DNA of 64,000 bases from contig NC_056748.1 of assembly GCF_019279795.1 (NCBI RefSeq), forward strand, positions 699,468,806-699,532,805. Reading direction: 5' to 3'. Under the pieces are notes generated by a model. It ran no database searches and was not told where the DNA came from. It was given only the letters and a program-made list of their open reading frames with translations. A program made the translations under genes and the position numbers. Position 1 is the stretch's first letter, and every line of letters starts with the position of its first letter. The DNA comes from Protopterus annectens (Eukaryota; Chordata; Ceratodontiformes; Protopteridae). Positions 33,001 to 43,093 of the stretch are shown here, piece after piece.

Positions 33001-33769
33001 GGTAATAGATCTATTTTCAACATATGCATGCTGATGTATGGTTTAAAGTCCCACCCTATCCAGTTCTGACAATAACTTATCCAGTATTACCTTCTCCATT
33101 ATTTTTCCACAACATGAAAGTAGACTTAAGGGTCTATATTATTCTGAGTTTGTCCTATTCCACTTAAACACAGGTTTTATAAGTGCATGTCTCCATATTA
33201 ATATGACCTAGTGAATAATAGATATAATGTTATTGTAAGTTCTTGCTGAAGTGTTTTCAGGTCATTGTTACTTAATCCATCTCCTCCCTGTGCTTTGTTT
33301 GGATCCAGTTTGTACAGTTCTTTTTCAATATAATCTAATTTGATTCCAGTATCTGGGGTTACATGGATGTCACTAGGACAACTTATGACCCCTTTTGTGA
33401 AGCCAAACTGTTTTGCATAAGATTTTGTAAAATATATCTATAATCTGCTGTGTCTGAGAATAAATTTTAGAATCTGCACAGTTTGTCAAGTTGTGTATCT
33501 TTACTCCTTCCACATCTTATGTATCTATAAAAAGGTTTCCTATTATGCTCAATGTCTTTATATACATTTTCTTTAAATTTTTCTTGATCTTGTCTAACAC
33601 TATGCTTAATCTGTTTGTCCAGCTTGTTTATTTCATTTTTCAAAGTTGTAGTTCGACTGCTCTTCCATTTCTTATATTTTTGTCTCTTACCTTAATCAGG
33701 TATCTTGTTCTTATGGAAATATACCCCCCTGGTGTTGCATGCCTAGATCCTGATGTTAAACATTTTTTT

Positions 33770-34440
33770 TTACTTTTTGCACTCAAACAATTTCTCTTTC
33801 AAAACTTTCCTCATTCCATCTGCAGTTTTTCCACTGAGCACCTCATTCCAGTTAACTTTATATAGTAACTGTTTTGCTTCCCTATAATCTGTAATTAACC
33901 TTCTGTACATTGGCTTAGATTTCAGTTTGGCAGAATTATCTAGCAGCAAATTAACCTTAATAACCACATGATCACTGCACATCAATGGTGATAAAACTTG
34001 ACTTGAAGTTACAGTAATTTCTTTGGGAACACAAACAATATCTAGTATATTCTGTCCCCTGGTAGTTTTTTTTTTACAATCTGAAGCATTTGTTGTTCCT
34101 GAATATACTCTGTGAATAATTTCTTTACTAAAGTTGTTGAAACAATATTATTCCAGTCTGTTTCTGGTAAATTTAAGTCCCCAGCTAATATTATTCTTCC
34201 CTCCTGTATTTCATGCAAGAAATGTATGAATTCCTGTAGGTCATCTGCACTTGACTTTGGTGGTCTATACACTCCAACAATTGTTATATGTTCCAGGGTT
34301 GTCTTTATTGTCACAGTTACACAGTCTATAGTATTGGTGTTATCATTCAACATGTAATAATCACAGGTCTCATAGCTATCTTTAATCCCAATCATAACAC
34401 CTCCACCTGATTTTTTGTTAGAAATAGTTCCCAGGGTGCT
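33770..34440 (-). pseudogene. LINE APE endonuclease and linker
   Basis: Read from 34440: KKSGGGVMIGIKDSYETCDY, ITIVGVYRPPKSSADDLQEF, ILAGDLNLPETDWNNI (GDLN block), KKLPGDRIY. After a break at 34042 it resumes at 33985 with CSDHVVIKVNLLL (SDH catalytic block) and a linker, KPMYRRLITDYREAKQLLYK. The N-terminus of the nuclease is missing. The upstream fusion to CR1 sequence at 34440 is an insertion junction, not a gene fusion. Confidence 0.78.
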
Positions 34441-34690
34441 TAGGAACGTGGGGTGAGAGTCTTGGGACATGGTTGGGGACCTAGAGCAGCCTACGACCTG
34501 AATCGCCATGTTAGCCACTGTTAGTTGTGCCTGAAATATCTCCAATGCATTATGCTGGGCTACTAGTCTGGAGGTGTGAATATCCTTTATGAATATGGAG
34601 ACCCCAAAGCCTTTTTTTATAGCCTGCCAGCACAGGGGTGCTCCTCTGTAGGAGGTATGACATCCTTTGAAGTTCTTGCAGGATTTTTGG
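34430..34690 (-). mobile_element. CR1 endonuclease fragment, upstream half of a split copy
   Basis: On the - strand: CHTSYRGAP, KKGFGVSIFIKDIHTSRLVA, QHNALEIFQAQLTVANMAIQ, PTMSQDSHPTFLSTLGTI. This is the CR1 endonuclease between the TETW and GDFN blocks. It stops where the other LINE begins, and the GDFN part is at 31738-31834. Confidence 0.78.
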
Positions 34691-34796
34691 TTCAGGTGAG
34701 TACATACATCATCATTCATCATCGTCATCAGAAATCTTTTCCCATTTTTCTACATGGGGTCAGGGTATAGCGTTAACTGTTGCCAACTCTCTTCAT
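34690..34796 (-). mobile_element. RTE 3' tail (-)
   Basis: CATCATCATTCATCATCGTC and GCGTTAACTGTTGCCAACTC are the reverse complement of the RTE 3' end seen at 31015-31115. Confidence 0.75.
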
Positions 34797-35460
34797 TCAG
34801 TGCCACACTTCTGCCATTAGCAAACTCTACAACAGAAGGAAGAAACTGTTGCAGAAAAAGGTGAGGTCCCAAGACTGGAAAAACTCCCTTATTAGCCTCA
34901 ACAAAAAGTTGAGATCCCTCATCAAAACCTCTAAAGCTAGCTATGAAGGCAGAATTGTGGCAGACACTAAAAACAATCACAAAGCCTTCTACAGTTATAT
35001 CAAGAATCTCCACGGCAATACCAAGATTTGCTCTGAGTTACTGGACAATGGTACCTCCTATATTGAGCCAACAGATATTGCCAACATACTGGCCAACAGA
35101 TTCAGTACCAATGTTACCCCTCTCTCCCCCCTAAAGGACCAATCACAATACCAGTAGATTGCCAGGCATCCAGTATTACTGCTGCACAGGTTAATCAGCA
35201 CTGTTCAAGGCCAATAATACAGCTTCTATAGGACGTGATAATATCCATGGCTGTGTTCTACATGAACTACAGAGTGAACTGACACCTCACCTGTGTCACC
35301 TGTTCAGTCACAGCCTCACCTCAGGCTTTGCCCTACCGAGTGGCGCACTGCTACAGTCATCCCTCGCCATGAAGGGGGAGCGACTACAGACCCTGGGAAT
35401 TATCGCCCCCATTAGCCTGACGAGTCTGAACTGTAATGCTCTGGAGCACAACATCATGGA
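34797..35460 (+). mobile_element. CR1 fragment, linker and RT start
   Basis: The frame 34780-35157 carries ISKLYNRRKKLLQKKVRS, NNHKAFYSYIKNLHGNTKIC and DIANILANRFSTN, the CR1 endonuclease-RT linker. It then decays through the RT start (GNYRP-like block near 35395) and ends at about 35460. There a second copy restarts roughly 200-300 bases earlier in the same protein. Confidence 0.8.
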
Positions 35461-37111
35461 CTCATCATCACTGACACACAGGTTAAAACAGCCCTATCCA
35501 AAGCCAAAAGCACAGCTTCAATGGGACTAGACAGAGTCCCAGGCTGTGTCTTACATGAACTCCAAAATGAACTAACCCCTCATCAAAACACACTGTTCAA
35601 ACTCAGCCTCTCTACAGGCTACATACCCATAGAGTGGCGCACAGCAACAGTTATCCTGCCTTACAAAGGTGGAGCCACAACGGACACCAGGAACTATCGC
35701 CCTATAAGCCTGACTAGCCTGGTCTGCAAGGCTATGGAGCGCATCATCATGGAACTCATTAACAGAAACATTGGGAACCTCCAAACATTAGACCCTACCC
35801 AGTTTGGCTTTGTTAAGGGCAGATCATGCCTTCTAAACCTGGTGGGCTTCTTTGAGACAGTTATCAAGGCTTTAGATGAGGGAAAGGAGGTCCACACAGC
35901 CTACCTAGACCTCGCAAAGGCTTTGGACACCATTCCCCATTCTGGTATTATAGACAAGCTCACCAGCCAGAACATAAACTCCTACATCACAAGATGGGTT
36001 GCCAATTGGCTCATGGAGAGAACCCACACGGTGAGAGTTGCAGGCTCTAGGTCCGACTCTAAACCAGTTACAAGTGGTGTCCCCCAGAGCTCAGTCTTGG
36101 GACCCCTCCTGTTCGGTATACACTTCTCAGAGGTACAGGCAAGCACAGGAGGACTATGGCTGACCAAGTTCACAGACGACTGCACACTGGGGGCCATAAC
36201 TGACTCTCCAGCTGATACAGACATCCTCCAGAAGGGACTCACTGAGACGGATACCTGGTGTCAAAATCATGGCCTCAAGCTAAATGCCAAAAAGTGCATA
36301 GTCATCCCCTTTGGAAAAAACAAAGTACCCGCGAACTACCACATACGTGGTAGTCCCCTAAATACAGAAAATGAAATAAGGGATCTGGGGATCCAAGTAG
36401 ATAGTAATCTCTCCTTTGATAATCATATTGCCAAGGTGGTTAGAAAATCCTTCTATGTGGCCCAACTAATCACAAAAGGGTTCGCATCTAGAACAAAAGA
36501 GGTTATTGTGCCCCTCTATTCATCACTCATCAGACCCATCATAGAGTACAATGCCCCATTTCGGATGTACCTTACAAGATACCTACACTAGCTGGAAAGA
36601 CCACAGAAGTACCTCACCAAGAGGATTACTGGCCTCAAACAGATGCCCTATGCAGCCCGACGGAAGAAACTCCAGCTGTACTTGGTTGCATAAAGCCTAC
36701 TCAGAGGTGATCTCTGCCTGACATACAAGGCCATATCCAACCCAGAATTGATGGACATTCTCCACCTAAAAAAAAAAATCCCTGAGAGCCACATGCTCTA
36801 GGGATCTAAACCTCACCATAACGATAAATAGGACTTGCTGGAGGGATAGATTCCTGTCCCAGAGACTCCCCATACTTTGGAATAGGATTCCAATCTACAT
36901 TAGGCAGAGCCCCTCACTAACACTCTTCAAGAGAAACCTTGACGAGTGGATGGGAAACAGAAAATTTACCCCCGGGATCACTGCAGTGGGTCTGCTGGAC
37001 AGAGGCACATGAAACTAATGGCTCTGCTGGACAGAGGCACAGGGAACTAATCTAAGGGGGCGGCAAAAGCCAACACATTCTGGATAGGCTTACATATGCC
37101 CTCAGGCAGAT
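35461..37111 (+). mobile_element. CR1 LINE, second of three in a row
   Basis: Starts with IITDTQVKTALSKAKSTAS (just before the RT) and runs through the RT and C-terminal domain. It ends at about 37111 without the octamer tail. A 33-bp direct duplication occurs at its end (GGACAGAGGCAC twice within 37007-37050). Confidence 0.85.
35521..36591 (+). CDS. CR1 reverse transcriptase, uninterrupted 356-aa frame
   Basis: This open frame holds a full set of CR1 RT blocks: [76 protein letters not shown] (KAFD changed to KALD), SGVPQSSVLGPLLFGIHFSE (usual QGS is QSS) and LTKFTDDCTLGAI (catalytic FADD changed to FTDD; both Asp kept). It ends in TAG at 36589, after which the C-terminal domain continues in decayed form. 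Altered conserved residues suggest no activity despite the open frame. The start codon is not meaningful, because the copy is 5'-truncated. Confidence 0.85.
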   Translation: MGLDRVPGCVLHELQNELTPHQNTLFKLSLSTGYIPIEWRTATVILPYKGGATTDTRNYRPISLTSLVCKAMERIIMELINRNIGNLQTLDPTQFGFVKGRSCLLNLVGFFETVIKALDEGKEVHTAYLDLAKALDTIPHSGIIDKLTSQNINSYITRWVANWLMERTHTVRVAGSRSDSKPVTSGVPQSSVLGPLLFGIHFSEVQASTGGLWLTKFTDDCTLGAITDSPADTDILQKGLTETDTWCQNHGLKLNAKKCIVIPFGKNKVPANYHIRGSPLNTENEIRDLGIQVDSNLSFDNHIAKVVRKSFYVAQLITKGFASRTKEVIVPLYSSLIRPIIEYNAPFRMYLTRYLH

Positions 37112-38183
37112 AGAACCCACAGTGTGAAAGTAGCTGACTCCAAGTCAGACTGCCGACCAGTCACAAGTGGAGTCCCACAGGGATCGGTCTTGGGTCCTCT
37201 CCTGTTTGGCATCTACTTCTCAAAAATCCAGGCCACCACGGAGGGACTCTGGCTGACCAAGCTCACCCACAATTGCAATCTGGGAACCATTATTAACTCC
37301 CCAAGTGATGTAGACATCCTACAGAAAGGCCTCACTGAGACCAACAACTGGTGTCAAAACCATGGCCTTAAGCTTAATACCAAAAATGCGTCATCATTCC
37401 CTTTGGGAAAAACTCAGTTCCCACTAATTACCACATTGATTGTAGCCCACTGAACACTGAAAGCGAAGAGATTTGGGGACACAGCTTGACAGCAACCTCT
37501 GCTTCGACCACCACATTTCCACTGTGGTCAGAAAGTCCTTCTATGTGGCACACCTCATTACCAAGGGTTTTGCATCCAGGAAGAACGAGGTCATCATCTC
37601 TTTCTACTCTTCCCTCATTAGACCAATCATCGAGTATAATGCCCCATTTGGCATGTACCTCACTAAACACCTGCAACAGCTGGAAAGGCAACAAAAGTAC
37701 CTCATAAAGAGGATCCTAGGCCTCCAACACTTGCCCTACAAAAAACTCCAGCTTTTCTGTGTCTCATATCATCTATTAAGAGGTGATCTCTGCTTGACTT
37801 ACAAAGCCATATCTGACCCAGCTCTGTTAGAAATGTAACACCTAACAAAATCACAATCCCTCTGCACCACACACTCCAGGGACCTCAACCTCATTACCAC
37901 AATCAACAGAAAATGCTAGAGGGACAGGTTCATTACCCAGAGACTGCCTATGCTCTGGAATAGACTTCCCATACATGTCAAGCAGAACACCTCATTAGCC
38001 CTTTTCAAGAGAAATCTTGATGAGTGGATGGGAAATAGAAAGTTCACCCCAGGGATCACTCCAGTTGCTCTACTTGATAGAGGCACCGGGAACTAATGGC
38101 GACATGATGCCAGGGCACTTCTATGGGCTAGTCTTGTAAAGGCTCCAGGGCCATTGGCCTAGTACACACCTATGAACCTATGA
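37112..38183 (+). mobile_element. CR1 LINE, third of three in a row
   Basis: Begins in the RT (VKVADSKSDCRPVTSGVPQG then SVLGPLLFGIYFSKIQ). The FADD box region is decayed (LTKLTHNCNLG). The C-terminus includes FCVSYHLLRGDLCLTYKAIS, and the tail GTACACACCTATGAACCTATGA ends at 38183. Several frameshifts. Confidence 0.88.
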
Positions 38184-38329
38184 TGCTTTAATTTGTAGTG
38201 AACCTCCTCTATTACATTATATGAAATGTTTACAATCAATTGAATCTTGCATGCTCTGTATAACTGAATGTACTACTTAGAATCTACTTTATTCCATGTA
38301 TTTAGTTACTTTTCCTATTGTATTTTATT

Positions 38330-38477
38330 GTATTGCAATGTACTGTATTGTATTTTATTGTACTGTATTATTTTTACTTGTGGAGCTTTTCTCCTTGGGC
38401 CTCAACTGAAAATGGGTGCTGCTTGGCCCAGTGGACCACTTCAGTAAACAAATGCCAATAAATAAATAAATAAATAA
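38330..38477 (+). mobile_element. 3' fragment of the LINE/SINE family with the ACAAATGT tail
   Basis: A TATTGTATTTTATTGTACTG-rich stretch, then GGAGCTTTTCTCCTTGGGCC and TCAACTGAAAATGGGTGCTG. The end is AAACAAATGCC and (AATA)n. It is the + strand version of the tail seen in reverse at 2525, 12880, 28556 and 52497. Confidence 0.75.
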
Positions 38478-40329
38478 ATGCATAAATAATAAATGTTCGA
38501 ATTAGCACTCTATATGAGTAATAGTTGTACAGACTGTCTGCCAGCATCAGCAATAATTTTCAAATGAGCATATTTCACTAGGATCCATGCAGGTGACTGT
38601 ACAGTCACCGTCCCTCAGAAGCAAATGGCAAGTAGTACAAACAGGAGCAAAATCATTCTTTTATGGTAACTGAAACACTCAAACTCAATTTTATGAATAA
38701 TGTAGTTATCACCTACATTAATTTGTCAATATATGTCTGCGTTCCATAGTTACCTAAATAAGGAAGGTTTGTACCACAAAATGAATACTTTATTTCGACA
38801 CAAATTAAGCAGTGTCATCAAAGGGCTGCAAAGCATATTAACACCCAAGGACTGGGCACCTTTCATTCCCACAGTGTATGTATGTCACTGAGTGATAGAT
38901 CCAGGTTTGATTTCCTGCCAGGGCACAAGTGCCTGGTGGGTGACATCATGTGCCTGGTGGGTGACATCATGGTCTCCAACCCAGAAGCTGATAATATATG
39001 GAAATGGAGATAAAAATGGTTAACTGAGTCTGTGTCTGGCTTTGTTGTAGAGTGACAGTCACAGCTGGGTCACGTCAGTGGAGGTGGGTGCATCACTAGT
39101 AATGTATGGTGTAATACACTGAATCGAGACTATATGACATGATGCAGCCCAGAACTAAAGAAAATCTAGTTCTTTATGACTCCCACCCATCATACCCTGG
39201 ACAGAAGTAGTTGTGGTGTGAAGCATGTCTGTCCATAAACATAGCAGCATAAAATATAAAAGAAAGCAATGATTCCTATTATAACAAAGGTCTTCATAAA
39301 AGTATCAGCATGCTATCTTATGTCTTAATGCAGTCTAAAATGAATTAGTACATCTCTGCTCGATAAGATGCAAAACATTGTAAATGAAGCAGCAAAAAAT
39401 GAACTCATAAGTTCAACAAGTCACCCTGCAAAACCTCTCAATATGTATTCTTTCTTTCAATTCCATGAGTTAATCTAACCACCTGGCAAAAATAAAAGTG
39501 TCCCAGAAACTATGTTTCATGGACTTGTAGTGCACTCAGACAATATAAAAAGGTAACATGAATGACTGGCCTTAGGCATAGGCACTACCCAGGTTAATAT
39601 TCAGGTGAGGGGTACATTACTTCAATTTTAATTTATTTTAAGTATAAGAACAAAATGATGCTGCCAGTGTTGCAGTGTCCCCACTGAAAACAACCATGGC
39701 TGTGGTACACTGTGTGTGCGATGGCTTTCTCTTCAATCTCTCTCATGATCTAGGCAACCTGTCAAGAGTACCTTTGTGGCTCTCTAACTGGTTGGATCAT
39801 GGGTGAGAGGTGGGATAACATGAAGCAGAAGTCAGGAAAAGTAAGTAGAAGATTTCACGGACATAGTGAATATCTGTAGTCAGTGACATCATGAATGCTT
39901 GCGAGGCAATGCTATGCTCAGCTTGCAGCTCAGCTGCGATGTTTTCAATTATAGCAAACAAGTTTTTTTATTGTTATATTGGCAGACAGACAGATATCAT
40001 GAGCAGATGATGCAGCTTTCAGGAACTAATGTGTAGCTGTATGAAGCACTTTGCAACACTTTATCTACATGTGCACTTTGTACAGACTTTTGGGAACTAT
40101 CCATGAATGTGCGTGATGGATCCTGAAGCAGCAGCTTTGCCAGAGGTGAAGGTGTCTACAGAACAGATTGTGTTAGAAAGAACAGTTTTGTATATACCTG
40201 TTAAGCATGCATCATTTAGCTTTTAAACATTAAAAAATATAATTCATAGATTAGTTTATGTTAGGGAACACTATCCAACTTTAATCCATGAAAGCATCTT
40301 TTATAAGTATGTACTGGGCAATAAATCTG
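38478..40329. other. No gene recognised
   Basis: No domain-bearing frame. One perfect 22-bp tandem duplication, GTGCCTGGTGGGTGACATCA plus TG, lies at about 38928-38971. Confidence 0.45.
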
Positions 40330-40418
40330 CCAGCAATTACAGGGCTAGCCAAAAATGACCTTCAAAAAGATCAAAACTAGAAAGACTAGGGGAGAATTTC
40401 AGGTTGCCCATCAAATTA
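40330..40418 (-). mobile_element. Diverged CR1 3' end, left part of a split copy
   Basis: The sequence before the PLE-like block aligns loosely with the CR1 3' region, and the rest of the same copy is at 61413-61840. TGCCCATCAAATTA (40405-40418) is repeated at 61399-61412. Confidence 0.5.
40405..40418 (+). repeat. 14-bp direct repeat, left (TSD of the PLE-like block)
   Basis: TGCCCATCAAATTA here and at 61399-61412. Confidence 0.8.
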
Positions 40419-40512
40419 GCAAAAGTAAATTAAGGCACCAAAGTTACACACTGGAAATCAGTCACTGTACTTTATTGCAGAAGACAAACGGTAAGCGCTT
40501 TCACAACTTAAT
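40419..40512 (-). repeat. PLE-like fold-back, left arm
   Basis: Nearly identical (one mismatch in about 95 bases) to the reverse complement of about 61245-61340: AAAAGTAAATTAAGGCACCA, ACTTTATTGCAGAAGACAAA, GTAAGCGCTTTCACAACTTA. The Harbinger element interrupts it right after ACTTAAT. Confidence 0.85.
40510..40512 (+). repeat. AAT target-site duplication, left (Harbinger)
   Basis: AAT flanks both TIRs (40510-40512 and 60895-60897). A 3-bp duplication is usual for PIF/Harbinger, although TWA is the common form; the exact TIR start could shift this by one base. Confidence 0.5.
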
Positions 40513-40528
40513 GGGCAGGATTCACGAA
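40513..40528 (+). repeat. Terminal inverted repeat, left
   Basis: GGGCAGGATTCACGAA is the exact reverse complement of 60879-60894. It also forms the outer arm of an imperfect 70-bp hairpin (40513-40582) with GGCTTGCA...TGCAAGCC inside. Confidence 0.85.
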
Positions 40529-40800
40529 GGCTTGCACGGAGTGTAAGAGACGTGCAACACTCCATGCAAGCCTCGCGATCCAGGAACAGCCCTAAGCTCC
40601 GTGTAAGAGACCAGCTAAAACGTCTCTTACACGGACTGGGCGTGGACATGCTAAATACCTCACTTGCATCCGAAAGGTATGCAAATGAGGTATATTAGCG
40701 ATCCACGAAGCAGAAACCAGTCCGTGTAGGAGACGTTTTAGCTGCAGAAATGTACTCAGTTGACAACTGAGTACATTTCTGCAAATTCCACAACGGAGCC
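40529..40800. repeat. Subterminal hairpins and TCCGTGTAAGAG repeats, left end
   Basis: Copies of the TCCGTGTAAGAG motif, in both orientations, lie near 40540, 40597, 40623 and 40720. Hairpins: AGAGACCAGC...GTCTCT (about 40605-40628), ATACCTCA.TTGCAT...ATGCAA.TGAGGTAT (40654-40692), and a near-perfect 39-bp palindrome at 40744-40782 (19-bp arms beginning GCAGAAATGTACTCAGTTG). Such repeats near Harbinger ends are plausible binding sites for the transposase or its Myb-like partner; that role is inferred. Confidence 0.65.
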
Positions 40801-41399
40801 ATATCAGCTCCAAAAAAAAGTTGCATATGACTCAGGCAGCATGCCAATGGCCAAATATGGGGGCATTGGCAATACAACACGATGCCAAAATAATAAAATT
40901 ATAATTTTTTTTTCGGCGATCGCCTATGTTTAAACCCAGCGCAGCCCCGCGCAAATGGGCTGCGCTGTATAAAAACATAAAAAAGAAGGTTATAAACCCA
41001 CAAATGTAGGTTTCATGCAATACATGGAATGACAATGCAGGGACCAGCAGACCAAAAACAACATGGCCACCGTGTAGTGGTTGCTAAGGGGGGAAGCTGA
41101 GTCTAAGACATGTAACTAAGCATTAGTAGGCAAGCTCATGTAAATGAGGGTTCTGATACTGAATCTCACAGTCACATAGTAAATGAGCACAGTCTGAGTA
41201 GTGTAAGAGATACATAAGGGGGAGGAATAGAGTAGGAAATAGGTGACATCACAGGGGGGAATGGTAGAAAGAAATGCAGTTCATTGGAGGCCAATGTAAC
41301 ATGACAGATGACAGGCATAGATCATGGAAAGAGGTGTGCCACTAGATAAGTCATGGAAAGTCAAGAAATGGAAGGTGTATACTGTTACTTACACCAAAG

Positions 41400-41660
41400 T
41401 TTCTTGCTGGGCGTGCATGCGCACGTGTGCGCGCCATGAAGCGCGAGTAGGACAGTGTGCGCGCGTGTAAGGCAGTCTGAGCATGTGGGAGCATGTTGTG
41501 AGATGTTTAACACTGTTTGCACGGGTGTGTGCGCATGTAGGGCAGGCTGAGTATGTTGGAGGCTGTTGGCAGATGTGTAACAGTGTTTGCGCGGGTGTAC
41601 GCGCGTTTTAACCCGAATAAGTAGATTCTGAACCGTGTAAGCACGTGTGCGCGCGTGTAA
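41400..41660. repeat. CpG-rich GCGCGTGTAAG / TGTAACAGTGTTTGCGCGGG repeats
   Basis: At least four copies of a TGTTTGC(A/G)CGGGTGT(G/A)CGCG-type or GTGCGCGCGTGTAAG-type unit occur upstream of the transposase. Related CpG-rich units are at 56960-57070 and 60030-60060, so both flanks carry them. Function unknown; they could be promoter or binding repeats. Confidence 0.55.
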
Positions 41661-41908
41661 GCCACTGTGAGCGTGTTTCTGATGGTATGCACGTTGCTCC
41701 CCCCAGAGGAAACAGAGAGGAAAAAGGAAGCAACAGAATTAATAGGAAGCTAGCAGGGATAACTGCTGAAGCTAGCAGGTGAAAACAATTAGAAGCAGGC
41801 AATTACACAGGCAGAATAGTAGCCCAGCCCAGCACTTAAAACTCTGCAAACAGTAGTGCAGGATGTTTCCCTTAAGAGACACTGCAAGACAGGAGTAAGC
41901 TAATAGAA

Positions 41909-43093
41909 GTGAAAACTGAAAAAGCTGAACTCAGAGCAGAAATGTTAGGGGCTGCCATAGCTGTCATAATGAGACATAGGCGACTTGCTGAGGGTGGTGA
42001 CAATGCAGATGGTGCCAGACAACCCACAGTGAGGAGACGGAGAAGAGTGTACAAGGCCAGGGTCACCTACCATGGGTTACATGAGCTGGAGATAGTAGAG
42101 CGCTATAGAGTGGACAGAGAGCTCCTGCAGCAAATTGTTGAGCTGTGCAGGCCATGCCTCACACACAGAACCAACAGAGGGGAACCCATCCCAGTGGAAA
42201 CCAAAGTATGTGTTGGCCTAAGAATACTAGCAACAGGTACCTTCCAGAGACCAACTGGCGATATGATGGGGATATCACAGGCATCAGCCTCCAGGGTACT
42301 GCACCAGTTCCTGGATGCCATGTCAGCACATGTCGGTGATCATGTATATTTCCCCAATGCCTGTGAGGTATTGGCCAGCAATATGCGTCTCTTCCAGCAA
42401 ATAGCGGAATACCCTGAGGTACTGGGTGCAATAGACTGCACACACATACGCATCAAAGCACCAGCCGGTGAGCGGGGTAGGGCCTACATTAACCGCAAGG
42501 GCTTCCCCTCCATCAACTGCCAGGTCATGTGTGATGCCCAGGGCATAATAATGAATGTGTGTGCTGGCTGCCCTGGGAGTTACCACGATTCCCACATCTG
42601 GCATTTGACGCAGCTGTACCAGACATTTGCCAATGGGGACATCCCACACGGACACCTAGTGGGGGATGCAGGTTATGCACTGGAGCCGTGGCTGATGACA
42701 CCCATCAGAAACGTACACAAACCTGAACAGGAATGCCATAATGAGGCACACGCACAAACACGTAATGTAATAGAGCGTGTGTTTGGGCTGCTCAAGTCAC
42801 GGTTCCAGTGTCTGGACACATCTGGTGGAGCCTTGCAGTACACACCAACTACATGTACCCAAATTGTCAAGGTATGTGCTATGCTACATAATATGATCTT
42901 GCGAAAACAGCTGCAGCAGGACCAGCATAGGGCCGGGCCAAACAGCCCCCCACCATTGCCAAGGCCATCACAGGCAGAGCGTGACTCGGAGGAGGAACAA
43001 CCTGAGCCTGCCCCAGTAGGCAGAAGGAGGTGTGCCCAGTATGCCCTGGCCTTGGCAAAGAGGCAACGCATAGCACATACACTGGCTCAGTAG
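41909..43093 (+). CDS. PIF/Harbinger DDE transposase (HARBI1-like)
   Basis: An uninterrupted 394-aa frame, slightly longer than HARBI1 (about 350 aa). The N-terminus is basic (VRRRRRVYK, residues 41-49). A helix-turn-helix-like segment, GDMMGISQASASRVLHQFLD, follows at 117-136. The DDE nuclease shows EVLGAIDCTHIRIKAP (Asp176), CPGSYHDSHIW (Asp227), GHLVGDAGYALEPWLMTPI (248-266) and RNVIERVFGLLKSRFQCL (Glu289). All three catalytic acids are present. The C-terminal tail is acidic and Pro-rich. The enzyme would cut the TIRs and insert the element at 3-bp targets in the nucleus, usually with a Myb-like partner, which is encoded at 57645-59672. ATG at 41909 is the first in-frame Met. It looks coding-competent; expression is unknown. 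Confidence 0.92.
   Translation: MKTEKAELRAEMLGAAIAVIMRHRRLAEGGDNADGARQPTVRRRRRVYKARVTYHGLHELEIVERYRVDRELLQQIVELCRPCLTHRTNRGEPIPVETKVCVGLRILATGTFQRPTGDMMGISQASASRVLHQFLDAMSAHVGDHVYFPNACEVLASNMRLFQQIAEYPEVLGAIDCTHIRIKAPAGERGRAYINRKGFPSINCQVMCDAQGIIMNVCAGCPGSYHDSHIWHLTQLYQTFANGDIPHGHLVGDAGYALEPWLMTPIRNVHKPEQECHNEAHAQTRNVIERVFGLLKSRFQCLDTSGGALQYTPTTCTQIVKVCAMLHNMILRKQLQQDQHRAGPNSPPPLPRPSQAERDSEEEQPEPAPVGRRRCAQYALALAKRQRIAHTLAQ

Larger units (their letters stand above)
31835..34440 (-). mobile_element. CR1-superclade LINE (-), distinct family
   Basis: Endonuclease, linker, RT and C-terminal parts are in order on the - strand. The 3' end is near 31835-31850 (TACATACATGCATAATATAA) and the 5' end is in the endonuclease near 34440. 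Protein and 3' end differ clearly from the octamer-tailed CR1 family. It is inserted in a CR1 endonuclease, whose two halves flank it. Confidence 0.82.

Noticed and set aside
33491..33865. A 124-aa hydrophobic + strand frame
   Set aside because: Antisense to the LINE endonuclease-RT linker at 33770-33985.
34042..34728. A 228-aa frame as one intact protein
   Set aside because: It is a chance in-frame join of a CR1 endonuclease piece (34690-34440) and a different LINE's endonuclease (from 34440).
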